Shown one piece after another: positions 1 to 11,521 of a stretch of 64,000 bases of DNA. Location of the stretch: the NCBI RefSeq assembly GCF_030159795.1, contig NZ_BSND01000003.1, forward strand, positions 620,001-684,000, read 5' to 3'. Under the pieces are notes generated by a model. That model worked only from the letters and a program-made list of their open reading frames with translations, made no database searches and was not told the origin of the DNA. Origin of the DNA: Methylophaga thalassica. GTDB taxonomy: Bacteria; Pseudomonadota; Gammaproteobacteria; Nitrosococcales; Methylophagaceae. Each line of letters begins with the position of its first letter. Positions within the stretch are counted from its first letter, which is position 1. The position numbers and the translations under genes were made by a program.

Positions 1-1536
<1,536 letters not shown>

Positions 1537-1540
1537 CACC

Positions 1541-2386
1541 ATGCAGTTATGTGGTCATGAAGTGGGCGGCAGACAGCCTTTATTTTTAATCGCGGGCACC
1601 TGCGTCATTGAAAGTGAACAAATGACCATGGATGTGGCAGGTCAGTTGAAAGAAATCACTGACAAGCTGGGCATTCCGTTCATTTATAAATCGTCTTTCG
1701 ATAAAGCCAATCGTACCTCGACAAAGAGTTATCGTGGACCGGGTCTGGAAGCAGGCTTAGCGATTCTGGAAAAAGTGAAAAAAGAATTTAATCTGCCAGT
1801 GCTGACAGATGTGCATGAAGACACGCCGTTAGCCGAAGTCGCCAGTGTCGTGGATGTGTTACAGACGCCAGCGTTCTTATGCCGTCAGACGAACTTCATC
1901 GTCAATGTGGCCAGTCAAGGCTTGCCGGTCAATATCAAAAAAGGCCAGTTTTTAGCGCCCTGGGATATGCAACACGTCGCAGACAAAGCCAAGTCGACCG
2001 GTAACCAACAAATTATGTTGTGTGAACGTGGCACATCCTTTGGTTATAACACCTTAATTTCTGATATGCGTGGTCTACCTACCATGCGAAATATGGATTG
2101 TCCGGTGGTTTATGATGCGACACATTCTGTTCAGCAACCCGGTGGACAAGGTGGAGCCTCAGGCGGCCAACGTGAGTTTGTACCCGTATTGGCACGTGCT
2201 GCGGTAGCCACGGGTATTGCCGGTGTGTTTATGGAAACGCATCCAGAACCTGAAAAAGCCTTAAGTGATGGGCCTAATTCCTGGCCATTACATAAAATGA
2301 CAGCATTGTTAGAAATGCTGCAAGCAATAGATGCAACAGTAAAACAACAAGACTTTATCGAAGATGAGCTGTTAGCTCGTCGATAA
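1541..2386 (+). CDS. kdsA: 3-deoxy-D-manno-octulosonate 8-phosphate synthase
   Basis: Condenses phosphoenolpyruvate with arabinose 5-phosphate to make KDO 8-phosphate, the precursor of the inner-core sugar of lipopolysaccharide. The protein has 281 residues, a normal length. The frame stays open upstream into pyrG, but the ATG at 1541 follows a GAGGG ribosome site and gives the family's usual N-terminus. The N-terminal motif reads AGTCVIES with Cys21. In the family a Cys here marks the metal-dependent class II enzymes, whereas E. coli KdsA has Asn, so a metal-dependent enzyme is inferred. The gene lies between pyrG and eno in one apparent operon, and its PEP substrate is the product of the next gene's enzyme. 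Confidence 0.95.
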   Translation: MQLCGHEVGGRQPLFLIAGTCVIESEQMTMDVAGQLKEITDKLGIPFIYKSSFDKANRTSTKSYRGPGLEAGLAILEKVKKEFNLPVLTDVHEDTPLAEVASVVDVLQTPAFLCRQTNFIVNVASQGLPVNIKKGQFLAPWDMQHVADKAKSTGNQQIMLCERGTSFGYNTLISDMRGLPTMRNMDCPVVYDATHSVQQPGGQGGASGGQREFVPVLARAAVATGIAGVFMETHPEPEKALSDGPNSWPLHKMTALLEMLQAIDATVKQQDFIEDELLARR

Positions 2387-3709
<1,323 letters not shown>

Positions 3710-3714
3710 GTCTT

Positions 3715-4002
3715 ATGTCTAAACCCGTCATGATTTTGTTAGCCGCAATTTTGGTATTACTTCAATACCGATTGTGGCTCAGTCATGACGGGCTTCCTTC
3801 TTTATTACGCCTTCACCAAGCTGTAGAAAAGCAACGTCTTGATAACACTGAGTTAAAAGAACGTAATCAAGTGTTAGCTGCTGAGGTGCAAGATCTGAAA
3901 AGTGGTCTTGATGCCTTGGAAGAAAGAGCGCGTAGCGAACTCGGTATGGTGAAACCTGGCGAAACCTTTTTCCAGATTATTGATAAACCAGATGAGCAGT
4001 AA
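3715..4002 (+). CDS. ftsB: Cell division protein FtsB
   Basis: Small bitopic inner-membrane protein of the FtsQ-FtsB-FtsL subcomplex that activates septal peptidoglycan synthesis. The 95 residues show a short cytoplasmic tip, one membrane segment at about residues 4-20 and a periplasmic coiled coil at about 30-75 (VEKQRLDNTELKERNQVLAA), ending in the family motif EERARSELGMVKPGE. Position between eno and ispD is the classic location. Its 3' end overlaps the ispD start by 11 bases, which suggests coupled translation. Confidence 0.94.
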   Translation: MSKPVMILLAAILVLLQYRLWLSHDGLPSLLRLHQAVEKQRLDNTELKERNQVLAAEVQDLKSGLDALEERARSELGMVKPGETFFQIIDKPDEQ

Positions 4003-4702
4003 ACAGGCTGTTTGGGCTGTAGTGCCTGCTGCCGGTATTGGTAGTCGAATGCAGGCTGAGATACCAAAGCAATATTTATTGATCGATGATAAGCCTGTTT
4101 TACAGTTAACGCTTGAGAGATTGGCTTCACACCCAGCCATTGAAGGGATTGTGATTGCATTAGCAGAAAATGATCAATGGTGGCCGTCTTTATCACTGTC
4201 TTTATCCTGTGAATTATTAATCGCTAAAGGCGGTAAAGATCGCTCAGATTCCGTGTCTAATGCTTTAAAACTATTACAGCAGCACATTGAGCATAACCCA
4301 TGGGTATTAGTGCATGATGCAGCCAGACCCTGTCTGCGACATGCTGATATTGATGCCATGTTAGATACACTTGCGGATGATGCCGTCGGGGGGATTCTCG
4401 GGATTCCCGTCTCCGATACCGTTAAACGTGTGGATGACAATAATATGATCCAGGAAACCGTTTGCCGCCAGGGTTTATGGCGAGCTGCCACGCCGCAGAT
4501 GTTTCGCTTGGCACCGCTTTCTGAGGCATTAATCTCAGCGGCAGAAAAGTCATTAGCTGTGACGGATGAAGCCAGCGCGATAGAGTTAGCTGGTTATCAG
4601 CCGCGCATGGTGGAAGGGCACAGCGACAATATCAAAATCACCGTACCGCAGGACTTAGCGCTTGCAGCACTTTATTTACGTCAACAGGCTGGAGGCAATT
4701 AA
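3992..4702 (+). CDS. ispD: 2-C-methyl-D-erythritol 4-phosphate cytidylyltransferase
   Basis: Third step of the MEP isoprenoid pathway: transfers CMP from CTP to methylerythritol 4-phosphate. The 236-residue protein carries the nucleotidyltransferase start [20 protein letters not shown], the central [10 protein letters not shown] motif and VTDEASAIE near the C-terminus. The ATG at 3992 is preferred over a TTG four codons earlier because it begins immediately before the conserved core. It overlaps ftsB by 11 bases and its stop overlaps the ispF start by one base, so eno-ftsB-ispD-ispF-truD look cotranscribed. Confidence 0.95.
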   Translation: MSSKQAVWAVVPAAGIGSRMQAEIPKQYLLIDDKPVLQLTLERLASHPAIEGIVIALAENDQWWPSLSLSLSCELLIAKGGKDRSDSVSNALKLLQQHIEHNPWVLVHDAARPCLRHADIDAMLDTLADDAVGGILGIPVSDTVKRVDDNNMIQETVCRQGLWRAATPQMFRLAPLSEALISAAEKSLAVTDEASAIELAGYQPRMVEGHSDNIKITVPQDLALAALYLRQQAGGN

Positions 4703-5178
4703 TGCGTATAGGGCATGGCTATGATGTTCATCGCTTTATTGAGGATGCACCATTAATCATCGGTGGGGTCACCATTCCACATACACATGGTCTTGAAGCG
4801 CATTCAGATGGTGATGTGCTTATTCATGCGATCTGTGATGCCTTGTTAGGTGCTGCTGGCCTGTGGGATATTGGTCATCATTTTCCTGACAATGATGACG
4901 CATTTAAAGGAATAGATAGCCGTGTACTTTTACGGCGAGTGATCAGTGATCTTTCAGAACGCGGCTGGTGTGTTGGTAATGTGGATGCCACGATTGTTGC
5001 TCAGGCACCCAAGATGGCGCCTTTTATTCCACAAATGCGAGCGTTACTGGCTGTAGACATGGAAGTAGATGTCACGGCGATTAATATCAAAGCAACCACG
5101 ACCGAAAAATTAGGCTTTGCTGGTCGAAAAGAAGGTATTGCCACGCATGCAGTTGCCTTGATTAGACAAGCGGACTAA
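4702..5178 (+). CDS. ispF: 2-C-methyl-D-erythritol 2,4-cyclodiphosphate synthase
   Basis: Cyclises CDP-methylerythritol 2-phosphate to MEcPP with release of CMP in the MEP pathway. The 158 residues are full length. [11 protein letters not shown] carries the zinc-binding Asp and His, [18 protein letters not shown] is the family signature, and the C-terminal [16 protein letters not shown] forms the cytidine-binding end. The ATG overlaps the ispD stop (TAATG) and the stop overlaps the truD start, so translation is tightly coupled. Confidence 0.97.
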   Translation: MRIGHGYDVHRFIEDAPLIIGGVTIPHTHGLEAHSDGDVLIHAICDALLGAAGLWDIGHHFPDNDDAFKGIDSRVLLRRVISDLSERGWCVGNVDATIVAQAPKMAPFIPQMRALLAVDMEVDVTAINIKATTTEKLGFAGRKEGIATHAVALIRQAD

Positions 5179-6257
5179 TGACATTGTCAGCATTTGATTT
5201 TGAGTCATTAGCCCGAGTTAATCCGGCCGCCTTGAGTCACCGTTGCCGTATTCGCCAAACGCCGGAAGATTTTAAGGTGGAAGAAAAACTGCCTTTCGAA
5301 CCGGCTGGGTCTGGTCCACATGTGATGTTACAGATCACCAAAACGGATACCAATACCGATTGGCTGGCGAAAGAGCTGGCACAATTTGCAGGTGTCGATG
5401 AGGTGGCCATTGGTTATGCAGGACTAAAAGATCGCCATGCGGTGACGACACAGTGGTTTAGTGTGAATACCGAGGGTGTGGCTGAACCTGATTGGTCTGC
5501 CTTTGAGTCGGATCTGATAAAAATTAACCTTATTACACGCCATAATAAGAAGTTAAAACGAGGCGCTTTGTCTGGCAATAGCTTTAAGCTAAATCTTGAA
5601 GTACTTGATGGCGACAGAGATAGCTGGGAATCGGCACTCAGTCAGATACAAAAGCAAGGCGTACCTAATTATTTTGGTGAACAGCGCTTTGGTTATCAGA
5701 TGGGCAATTTACATGGTGTTGAGCAGTGGTTTGAGCAGGGTAGAAAACCTAAAAGCCGTAATAAAAAAAGTCTGTATCTTTCTGCTGCACGGTCATGGTT
5801 GTTTAATCTTGTTGTCAGCGAGCGAGTAAAAGCACAAAACTGGAATCAATTTATTCCGGGTGATGTGATGCAGTTAAATGGCAACCACAGTTGTTTTCAG
5901 TCAGAAAATGATGATACTGAGTTATTTGAGCGCCTGAAAACCTTTGATATTCACCCTACAGGGGCACTTGCAGGGCAGGGAGAACTTCAGAGTCATGATG
6001 AATGCAAGCAGCTGGAAACAGCCGTGCTTGACGCATGGCAGGCTTGGGTTCAGGGATTATCAAGGCAGGGCCTGAAACAGGAGCGACGGGCTTTACGTCT
6101 GGTGCCGACAGAATTTAACTGGCAGTGGCATAACTCACGTTTACAACTCACATTCTTTTTACCTTCGGGCTGTTTTGCGACAGCCGTTTTGAGAGAAATG
6201 GCTGTTGTTGAAGATAGCAGTGAGAGAATTATTCAGGCTGACAGAGAGTCAGTATAG
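5178..6257 (+). CDS. truD: tRNA pseudouridine(13) synthase TruD
   Basis: Makes pseudouridine at position 13 of certain tRNAs. The protein has 359 residues, matching the family. The catalytic aspartate lies in GYAGLKDRHAVTTQWFS (Asp85), followed by the NYFGEQRFG motif. It overlaps the ispF stop by one base. In enterobacteria truD is followed by surE, pcm and rpoS; here it is followed instead by a secreted DUF1223 protein and cysG, so the conserved block ends at this point. Confidence 0.94.
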   Translation: MTLSAFDFESLARVNPAALSHRCRIRQTPEDFKVEEKLPFEPAGSGPHVMLQITKTDTNTDWLAKELAQFAGVDEVAIGYAGLKDRHAVTTQWFSVNTEGVAEPDWSAFESDLIKINLITRHNKKLKRGALSGNSFKLNLEVLDGDRDSWESALSQIQKQGVPNYFGEQRFGYQMGNLHGVEQWFEQGRKPKSRNKKSLYLSAARSWLFNLVVSERVKAQNWNQFIPGDVMQLNGNHSCFQSENDDTELFERLKTFDIHPTGALAGQGELQSHDECKQLETAVLDAWQAWVQGLSRQGLKQERRALRLVPTEFNWQWHNSRLQLTFFLPSGCFATAVLREMAVVEDSSERIIQADRESV

Positions 6258-6282
6258 TAATGACAGAAAGGAGGAAGGCGCT

Positions 6283-7065
6283 ATGTTGAAACGATTATGT
6301 CTAATATTTGCCTTCTCTAGCATGCTTATAAGCTCTCTCGCTTGTGCTGGTGATTGGCAGGCAAAAACGACTGACAAGCACCTTGTAGTAATAGAGCTAT
6401 TTACTGCTGAAGGCTGTGGCTTATGTCCGGCGGCAGAACGCTGGGTTAAACAACTGCCACAGAAAGGGCTTACAGATAACGATGTGGTGATATTAAATTT
6501 CCATGTCGATTATCTTGACCAGAAGAAGGGCTGGGTTGATAAATTTGCCAGTCCAGTTTTTACTGACAGACAAAAGCAGCTGACCAGATTAAATTTATTC
6601 CAAACAGTGTATACCCCTGAGTTCTTTATCAGTGGTGAAGTGCTACATGATTGGCGCGCTCATGGGCTTGATGCCATCAATTTTGTCAGTGAGTTTAAGC
6701 CTGAAGCCAATATCAACCTCGAGGCAAAGCAAGATAAAAACAGTCTTTCTGTTCATAGTCGGGTAAGCGTTGAAGGCGATGAAAATAAGCAATATAGCCA
6801 GTTGTATCTCGCTTTGACTGAAAATAATGTGATTAGTGAGGTAAGGGGAGGCGATAATGCCGGCGCCACATTTAATCATCAACATCTCGTAAGAAAGTGG
6901 TTAGGGCCGTTTAAGTTAGATGCCAACGGTAAAGCGGATATGACGACTGAAGTTGCTCTTGAAAAGTCGTGGAAATTAGCTGATATGTCATTAGTGGCAA
7001 TTGTTCAAAATATGGAAAATGGTTATGTCTTACAAGGGCTGGCCTTACCTTTAAAAGATAGATAG
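6283..7065 (+). CDS. Secreted DUF1223 thioredoxin-fold protein
   Basis: Family of unknown role with a thioredoxin-like N-terminal half. The ATG at 6283 is chosen because an exact AGGAGG-type ribosome site lies at about 6269-6275 and because it begins a clear signal peptide (MLKRLCLIFAFSSMLISSLA, cleaved near ACAG). The mature part starts with VVIELFTAEGCGLCPAAERW, a CGLC redox-like motif after a thioredoxin strand, and has the family's TPEFFISG segment (a cis-Pro-like position). A periplasmic location and a possible redox role are inferred from fold and motif only. It lies 25 bases after truD and its stop abuts the ATG of cysG, so it is probably expressed with cysG. Confidence 0.8.
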   Translation: MLKRLCLIFAFSSMLISSLACAGDWQAKTTDKHLVVIELFTAEGCGLCPAAERWVKQLPQKGLTDNDVVILNFHVDYLDQKKGWVDKFASPVFTDRQKQLTRLNLFQTVYTPEFFISGEVLHDWRAHGLDAINFVSEFKPEANINLEAKQDKNSLSVHSRVSVEGDENKQYSQLYLALTENNVISEVRGGDNAGATFNHQHLVRKWLGPFKLDANGKADMTTEVALEKSWKLADMSLVAIVQNMENGYVLQGLALPLKDR

Positions 7066-8451
7066 ATGGATTATTTACCAATATTTTTAGATTTAAAACA
7101 GCAAGACTGTCTGGTTGTCGGTGGTGGTAGCGTTGCTACACGAAAAGTGAAGTTATTACTGAAAGCACAGGCCAAGGTCAGCGTGGTGTCACCTGAAATC
7201 AGTGATGCACTTGGGACGCTGGTTAAACAAGGCCAGCTTCGCTGGGTGCAATCCATATTTAAAGCTGAGCATATTACGGATCAACGCCTGATTATTGCGG
7301 CAACAGATAATGAACAAGTTAATCATCTGGTACATGATATTGCTAAGCAAAAACATATATTAACTAATCTGACAGACAACCCTGATGACAGCGACTTTAT
7401 TTTTGCTTCTGTATTAGATCGATCGCCGATTATTGTAGCGGTATCCAGTGGTGGTGAATCACCAGTTTTGGCCAGAAACTTACGTGCCCGTTTAGAAACA
7501 TTAATTCCGCCTGCGTATAGTAAGCTGGGTGAATTAATGGGTAAGTACCGCGAGACAGTCAAACAAAAATTTGGTGAACTCCGTCAGAGAAGACAGTTCT
7601 GGGATAGCGTTTTGTCTGGTCCTATTGCTGATCACGTGATGGCTGGGCGGGAAGGGATTGCCGAACAGATATTACAGCAGCAACTGGCTGATGAAATCAA
7701 AACTGTTGAAACCGGCGAAGTCTTTTTGGTGGGTGCTGGACCTGGTGATCCGGAATTACTGACATTTAAAGCACTAAGACTCATGCAACAGGCCGACATT
7801 GTTTTTTATGATCGTCTGGTGAGTAAAGAAATTCTGGCGCTGGTTCGTAAAGAAGCTGAATTAGTCTATGTTGGTAAACAGCGGGCATGGCATGCCGTCA
7901 GACAGGAAGAAATCAATAATTTATTACTGGAACACGCGAAGCAGGGTAAGCGGGTATTACGCTTAAAAGGGGGCGATCCCTTTATATTTGGCCGTGGTGG
8001 TGAGGAGATCGATACACTGGCTGAAAATGCTATTCCGTTTCAGGTTGTACCGGGCATCACAGCAGCATCAGGCTGCGCATCTTATGCCGGTATTCCCCTG
8101 ACACATAGAGACTATGCACAAAGCTGCGTCTTCGTAACCGGCCAATTAAAAGAAGGTGAATTAGATTTAAATTGGTCAGTATTAGTCAAACCCAGACAAA
8201 CAGTGGTTGTGTATATGGGGTTAGCGGGCCTGCCCCAGCTAAGTCAGAAGTTACAAGAGCATGGAATGCCAGCCGATATGCCTGCCGCATTGGTTCAGCA
8301 AGGAACAACTGAAAATCAAAAAGTCTGGTTAAGTACGATAGCAGAGTTACCCGAGCTTGCTGAGCGTGAAAAACCGATAGCACCTACATTGCTTATCATT
8401 GGTGAAGTCACACGCTTACATGAGAAATTGGCCTGGTTTAGATCTGGTTGA
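7066..8451 (+). CDS. cysG: Siroheme synthase (trifunctional CysG)
   Basis: Makes siroheme for sulfite and nitrite reductases. The N-terminal half (about residues 1-150) is the NAD-dependent precorrin-2 dehydrogenase/ferrochelatase with the Rossmann motif VVGGGSVATRKV. A dimerisation region follows. Residues from about 215 form the SAM-dependent uroporphyrinogen III methyltransferase, with VGAGPGDPELLTFKALR and later RLKGGDPFIFGRGGEE. At 461 residues it has the full fused length. The ATG directly follows the DUF1223 stop. No sulfite reductase gene is nearby. Confidence 0.96.
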   Translation: MDYLPIFLDLKQQDCLVVGGGSVATRKVKLLLKAQAKVSVVSPEISDALGTLVKQGQLRWVQSIFKAEHITDQRLIIAATDNEQVNHLVHDIAKQKHILTNLTDNPDDSDFIFASVLDRSPIIVAVSSGGESPVLARNLRARLETLIPPAYSKLGELMGKYRETVKQKFGELRQRRQFWDSVLSGPIADHVMAGREGIAEQILQQQLADEIKTVETGEVFLVGAGPGDPELLTFKALRLMQQADIVFYDRLVSKEILALVRKEAELVYVGKQRAWHAVRQEEINNLLLEHAKQGKRVLRLKGGDPFIFGRGGEEIDTLAENAIPFQVVPGITAASGCASYAGIPLTHRDYAQSCVFVTGQLKEGELDLNWSVLVKPRQTVVVYMGLAGLPQLSQKLQEHGMPADMPAALVQQGTTENQKVWLSTIAELPELAEREKPIAPTLLIIGEVTRLHEKLAWFRSG

Positions 8452-8544
8452 TATCAGCCATTGTGGTTGGTTTATTGCAGCCGTTTGTGCCATATCCATA
8501 AAGTTAAAGATTTGTAAGTGTTTGTAAAAAAAGCATTAAGGAAG

Positions 8545-8561
8545 TTGGCACTATATGTGCA
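8545..8561 (+). promoter_or_regulatory. Putative sigma-54 (RpoN) -24/-12 promoter
   Basis: The sequence TTGGCACTATATGTGCA fits the sigma-54 consensus at nearly every conserved base. GG at 8547-8548 and GC at 8559-8560 are separated by exactly 10 bases, the strict RpoN spacing. Transcription would start near 8572, leaving an untranslated leader of about 40 bases before the ribosome site CAGGAGAG and the ATG at 8612. Upstream, TTTGTAA occurs twice with a 10-base period (8511 and 8521). The same stretch is also partly palindromic (GCAC-TATAT-GTGC), so a repressor operator is an alternative. Confidence 0.65.
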
Positions 8562-8611
8562 ATCTTATCTGAGTTTTACAACCATAAAAATAACTCAGGA
8601 GAGTATAGGTA

Positions 8612-10903
8612 ATGCAATTTCCGCAAAAGAGAAAGCTGATTTGCGTCATGCTAGCTTCCGCGCTGTTTTCCAGTGCGAGTTTTGCTGCTGACGATGATGT
8701 TAAATTAAGTGACATTGAAGTCGTGGGAACAACCCCTCTACATGGAGTAGGCTTACCTAAGGATCAAGTTGCTGCGAATGTGCAGACAGCAACTGATGAA
8801 GATATCGAACGTGTTCAGGCGTTAGACATTTCTGATTTCATGAACAAAACATTGGGTAGTGTCAGTTTGAATCAGGCACAAAACAACCCATTCCAGCCTG
8901 ATCTGCAATTCCGTGGCTTTACGGCTTCACCTTTAGTCGGTAACTCTCAAGGTTTGTCTGTGTATGTTGATGGCATTCGTGTTAATGAGCCGTTTGGTGA
9001 CGCGGTTAACTTTGAATTAATTCCAGAGTCTGCGATTGCCAGCATGAACCTGATTCCAGGCTCAAACCCGCTGTTTGGTTTGAATACGCTGGGCGGTGCT
9101 TTATCGATCAAAACTAAGAACGGTTTTACTAACCCAGGCCATAGCTTAGAAGCATATACAGGCTCATTTGGTCGTGACTCAGGCACCATTGAAAGTGGTG
9201 GTAGTGATGGTAATTTTGCTTACTTTGTGACTGGTTCTATTACTAAAGAAGATGGCTGGCGTGATTACTCTCCATCGCGTGTAGAGCAGTTTTTCACAAA
9301 CTTAAGCTATGCTGATGAAGACACCACATTAGATTTTGGTATCACTGCGGTTGATAGTGATTTAAATGGTAATGGGGCATCTCCTACTCTGTTAGTCGAT
9401 GCAGACCGTGAAGCAGTGTTCACGCATCCAGATAATACGCAAAATAAACTGCGTATGTTTACCCTGAATGGCACTCACTGGTTAAATGATAAAACTATGT
9501 TGGCTGCTAACACGTACTATCGTAAGAGTGATCGTGATTCATTTAATGGTGATGGTACCGAGAATGAATTTAATGGCACAGACATTGAAGATGAAGATGG
9601 TAATCCGATTGTTGATGGCACTACCTTGGGTCTAGATGGTACTGAAGACCTTGCAGCGAATAATACAAGTAAAACAGAGCAAGACAGCTTTGGCTTTGCT
9701 TTACAATCAACCTTTTTAAATGATTTGTTTGGTCGCGATAATCAATTAATTGTGGGTGTAGGTTTTGATCATTCAAATGTGGATTATTCCTCACAAACAG
9801 AATTGGCTACTTTCGATGATACTCGAGGTACAGTAGGTACTGGATATGTTCTTGATGACACAGTAGTCGATGGTAACGTTAAGACCGATACTTATAGTAT
9901 TTTCTTCACTAATACGCATTCATTAACTGATCGTCTAGCCATGACGGTTGGCGCTCGTTATAACTGGATTGAAGTGGATATTTCAGGTACGAGTGAAGGT
10001 GGTGATCAAGATCTGAATGAGTCAGGAAATTCTCATACATTTAAACGTTTAAATCCTTCATTGGGTTTAACGTATAAATTGACAGATACTATGACTTCTT
10101 ATGTCAGCTATAACGAATCAAATCGTGCACCAACAGCAACTGAATTGACTTGTGCTGAACCAGATTCACCTTGTGCTTATCCAAATGCGTTCTTAGCAGA
10201 TCCACCGTTAGATGATGTTGTTGCCAGAACCATTGAAACAGGTCTACGTGGCCAACAAGAATTATTCAACTGGTATGCCAATGTTTATTACACCCAGTTA
10301 AAAGATGATTTATTGTTTTTCCCAGAAGATGAAAGTCAATCGGATGATGTGAGTGGTCGTTTAGGCTTAGGTAACTTCAGAAATATTGATAAAACAGCGC
10401 GTGCGGGTGTTGAACTGGGTATGGCCGGACAATATGAGAAGCTAAGCTGGTCAGCAAACTATGGTTATGTTCGTGCGACATTTGAAGATGATTTCACTTA
10501 TTCACGTGATGGTGATTTATATAACGTGTCTAAAGGTGATCGTCTGCCAAGCATTCCTGCACATAACTTAAATGTAGGTCTGGACTATGCATTCACGCAA
10601 CAATTTTCTGCAGGTTTAACCGCGTCATATCACTCTAGTCAGTACTACCGTGGTGATGAAGCGAATGACGATAAGAAAATTGCGGGTTATCGTGTTGTGA
10701 ACCTGCACAGCCGTTACAAAGTGAATGAGCATCTGCAGTTCTTCGCAAAAGTCGATAATTTATTCGACAGCGAGTACAACACTTTTGGTTTATACGGTGA
10801 GCCTGATGAAGCACCGGGTCTGGATGCTTATGACAGTGATGAACATTTCGTCGGTACAAGTGCACCTCGTGCAGGATGGATTGGTTTCAAACTAACCATG
10901 TAA
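8612..10903 (+). CDS. TonB-dependent outer-membrane receptor
   Basis: Energised outer-membrane transporter for a scarce ligand. The 763 residues comprise a signal peptide (cleaved near SASFA-ADDD), a TonB-box-like stretch DIEVVG at residues 35-39, a plug domain at about 45-170 with the motifs LQFRGF and VYVDGIRVNEPFGD, then a 22-strand-type beta barrel ending in an aromatic/Met C-terminus. Residues 304-356 form an Asp/Gly-rich insertion, probably an extracellular loop. A two-Cys loop, LTCAEPDSPC, lies near residue 515. The ligand cannot be read from sequence. The next gene encodes a secreted double-PepSY protein, which suggests metal rather than sugar handling. In methylotrophs, receptors of this superfamily import lanthanides (LutH, LanA); that assignment here is inference. 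Confidence 0.92.
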   Translation: MQFPQKRKLICVMLASALFSSASFAADDDVKLSDIEVVGTTPLHGVGLPKDQVAANVQTATDEDIERVQALDISDFMNKTLGSVSLNQAQNNPFQPDLQFRGFTASPLVGNSQGLSVYVDGIRVNEPFGDAVNFELIPESAIASMNLIPGSNPLFGLNTLGGALSIKTKNGFTNPGHSLEAYTGSFGRDSGTIESGGSDGNFAYFVTGSITKEDGWRDYSPSRVEQFFTNLSYADEDTTLDFGITAVDSDLNGNGASPTLLVDADREAVFTHPDNTQNKLRMFTLNGTHWLNDKTMLAANTYYRKSDRDSFNGDGTENEFNGTDIEDEDGNPIVDGTTLGLDGTEDLAANNTSKTEQDSFGFALQSTFLNDLFGRDNQLIVGVGFDHSNVDYSSQTELATFDDTRGTVGTGYVLDDTVVDGNVKTDTYSIFFTNTHSLTDRLAMTVGARYNWIEVDISGTSEGGDQDLNESGNSHTFKRLNPSLGLTYKLTDTMTSYVSYNESNRAPTATELTCAEPDSPCAYPNAFLADPPLDDVVARTIETGLRGQQELFNWYANVYYTQLKDDLLFFPEDESQSDDVSGRLGLGNFRNIDKTARAGVELGMAGQYEKLSWSANYGYVRATFEDDFTYSRDGDLYNVSKGDRLPSIPAHNLNVGLDYAFTQQFSAGLTASYHSSQYYRGDEANDDKKIAGYRVVNLHSRYKVNEHLQFFAKVDNLFDSEYNTFGLYGEPDEAPGLDAYDSDEHFVGTSAPRAGWIGFKLTM

Positions 10904-10913
10904 TCATCTATTT

Positions 10914-10939
10914 AAAAGGGGCTGATTTCAGCCCCTTTT
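10914..10939 (+). terminator. Terminator after the TonB receptor
   Basis: A perfect 12-base-pair inverted repeat (AAAAGGGGCTGA / TCAGCCCCTTTT) with a 2-base loop lies 10 bases after the receptor stop. The T run is inside the right arm. It separates the receptor from the PepSY gene that begins 18 bases later, so expression of the latter would need readthrough or a promoter not recognised here. Confidence 0.8.
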
Positions 10940-10957
10940 CATTTGTAAGGTACATAA

Positions 10958-11458
10958 ATGAAAGTTCTATTTCTTTGTTTCACATTATTATTTCCCTGTT
11001 TGCTATGGGCTGAGGAAACACCTCAGTATTTTGAGCGTTGTTTAACAGCGGCTAAAACCTTGAAACCAGGTCATGTTATTAAGGTTGAACGTAAAGTCGA
11101 AGACGAGCGTGATGTTTATGAATTTGATATCCGTGGTATTGACGGTGCTGACTGGGACCTTGAGTGCTTAGTAAAAACGGGCGAAATTATAGAAGTGGAA
11201 CAAGAAGTCGATCATCCGAACCATCCGAAATTTAAAGCACACGCCAAAATTAGCGAGTTAGAGGCAAGACAAATTGCCTTAGCGCTCTATCCTGGCGAAG
11301 TGGTTGAAGTGGAATATGAAATTGAACAAGGTGGAAAAGCCACCTATGAATTTGATATTGCCACAAAAGATGGAAAAGAAATGAAAGTGGAGGTCGATGC
11401 GAGTTCTGGGAAGATTATTGAGAAAAATCTTGAGCTCTGGCAAGTCGGTTTAGAATAA
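10958..11458 (+). CDS. Secreted double-PepSY-domain protein, lanpepsy-like
   Basis: A 166-residue protein with a signal peptide (residues 1-18, cleaved near LLWA-EE) and two PepSY-type repeats, at about 22-85 and 95-165. Each repeat contains a YEFDI strand ([16 protein letters not shown]). The mature chain is rich in Glu and Asp and holds two cysteines, Cys28 and Cys70. It is clearly paralogous to the protein encoded at 24519-25073, which has two cysteines at equivalent positions. A double-PepSY periplasmic protein named lanpepsy binds lanthanides in the methylotroph Methylobacillus flagellatus. The same architecture beside a TonB receptor makes a periplasmic metal-binding role plausible, but PepSY domains also occur in unrelated proteins. 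The start is the ATG at 10958 after GTAAGG. Confidence 0.8.
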   Translation: MKVLFLCFTLLFPCLLWAEETPQYFERCLTAAKTLKPGHVIKVERKVEDERDVYEFDIRGIDGADWDLECLVKTGEIIEVEQEVDHPNHPKFKAHAKISELEARQIALALYPGEVVEVEYEIEQGGKATYEFDIATKDGKEMKVEVDASSGKIIEKNLELWQVGLE

Positions 11459-11478
11459 ATTTTCTCGTTTTACTCTCA

Positions 11479-11519
11479 ACCGCAGTGCATATTTCGCTAA
11501 GTGCACTGCGGTTTTTTTT
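11479..11519 (+). terminator. Rho-independent terminator after the PepSY gene
   Basis: An 11-base-pair perfect stem (ACCGCAGTGCA / TGCACTGCGGT) with a 12-base loop is followed directly by a run of T. It lies 20 bases after the PepSY stop. The minus-strand nadC ends at 11522, so it may also slow nadC transcripts, although the T run favours the plus strand. Confidence 0.88.
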
Positions 11520-11521
11520 AT

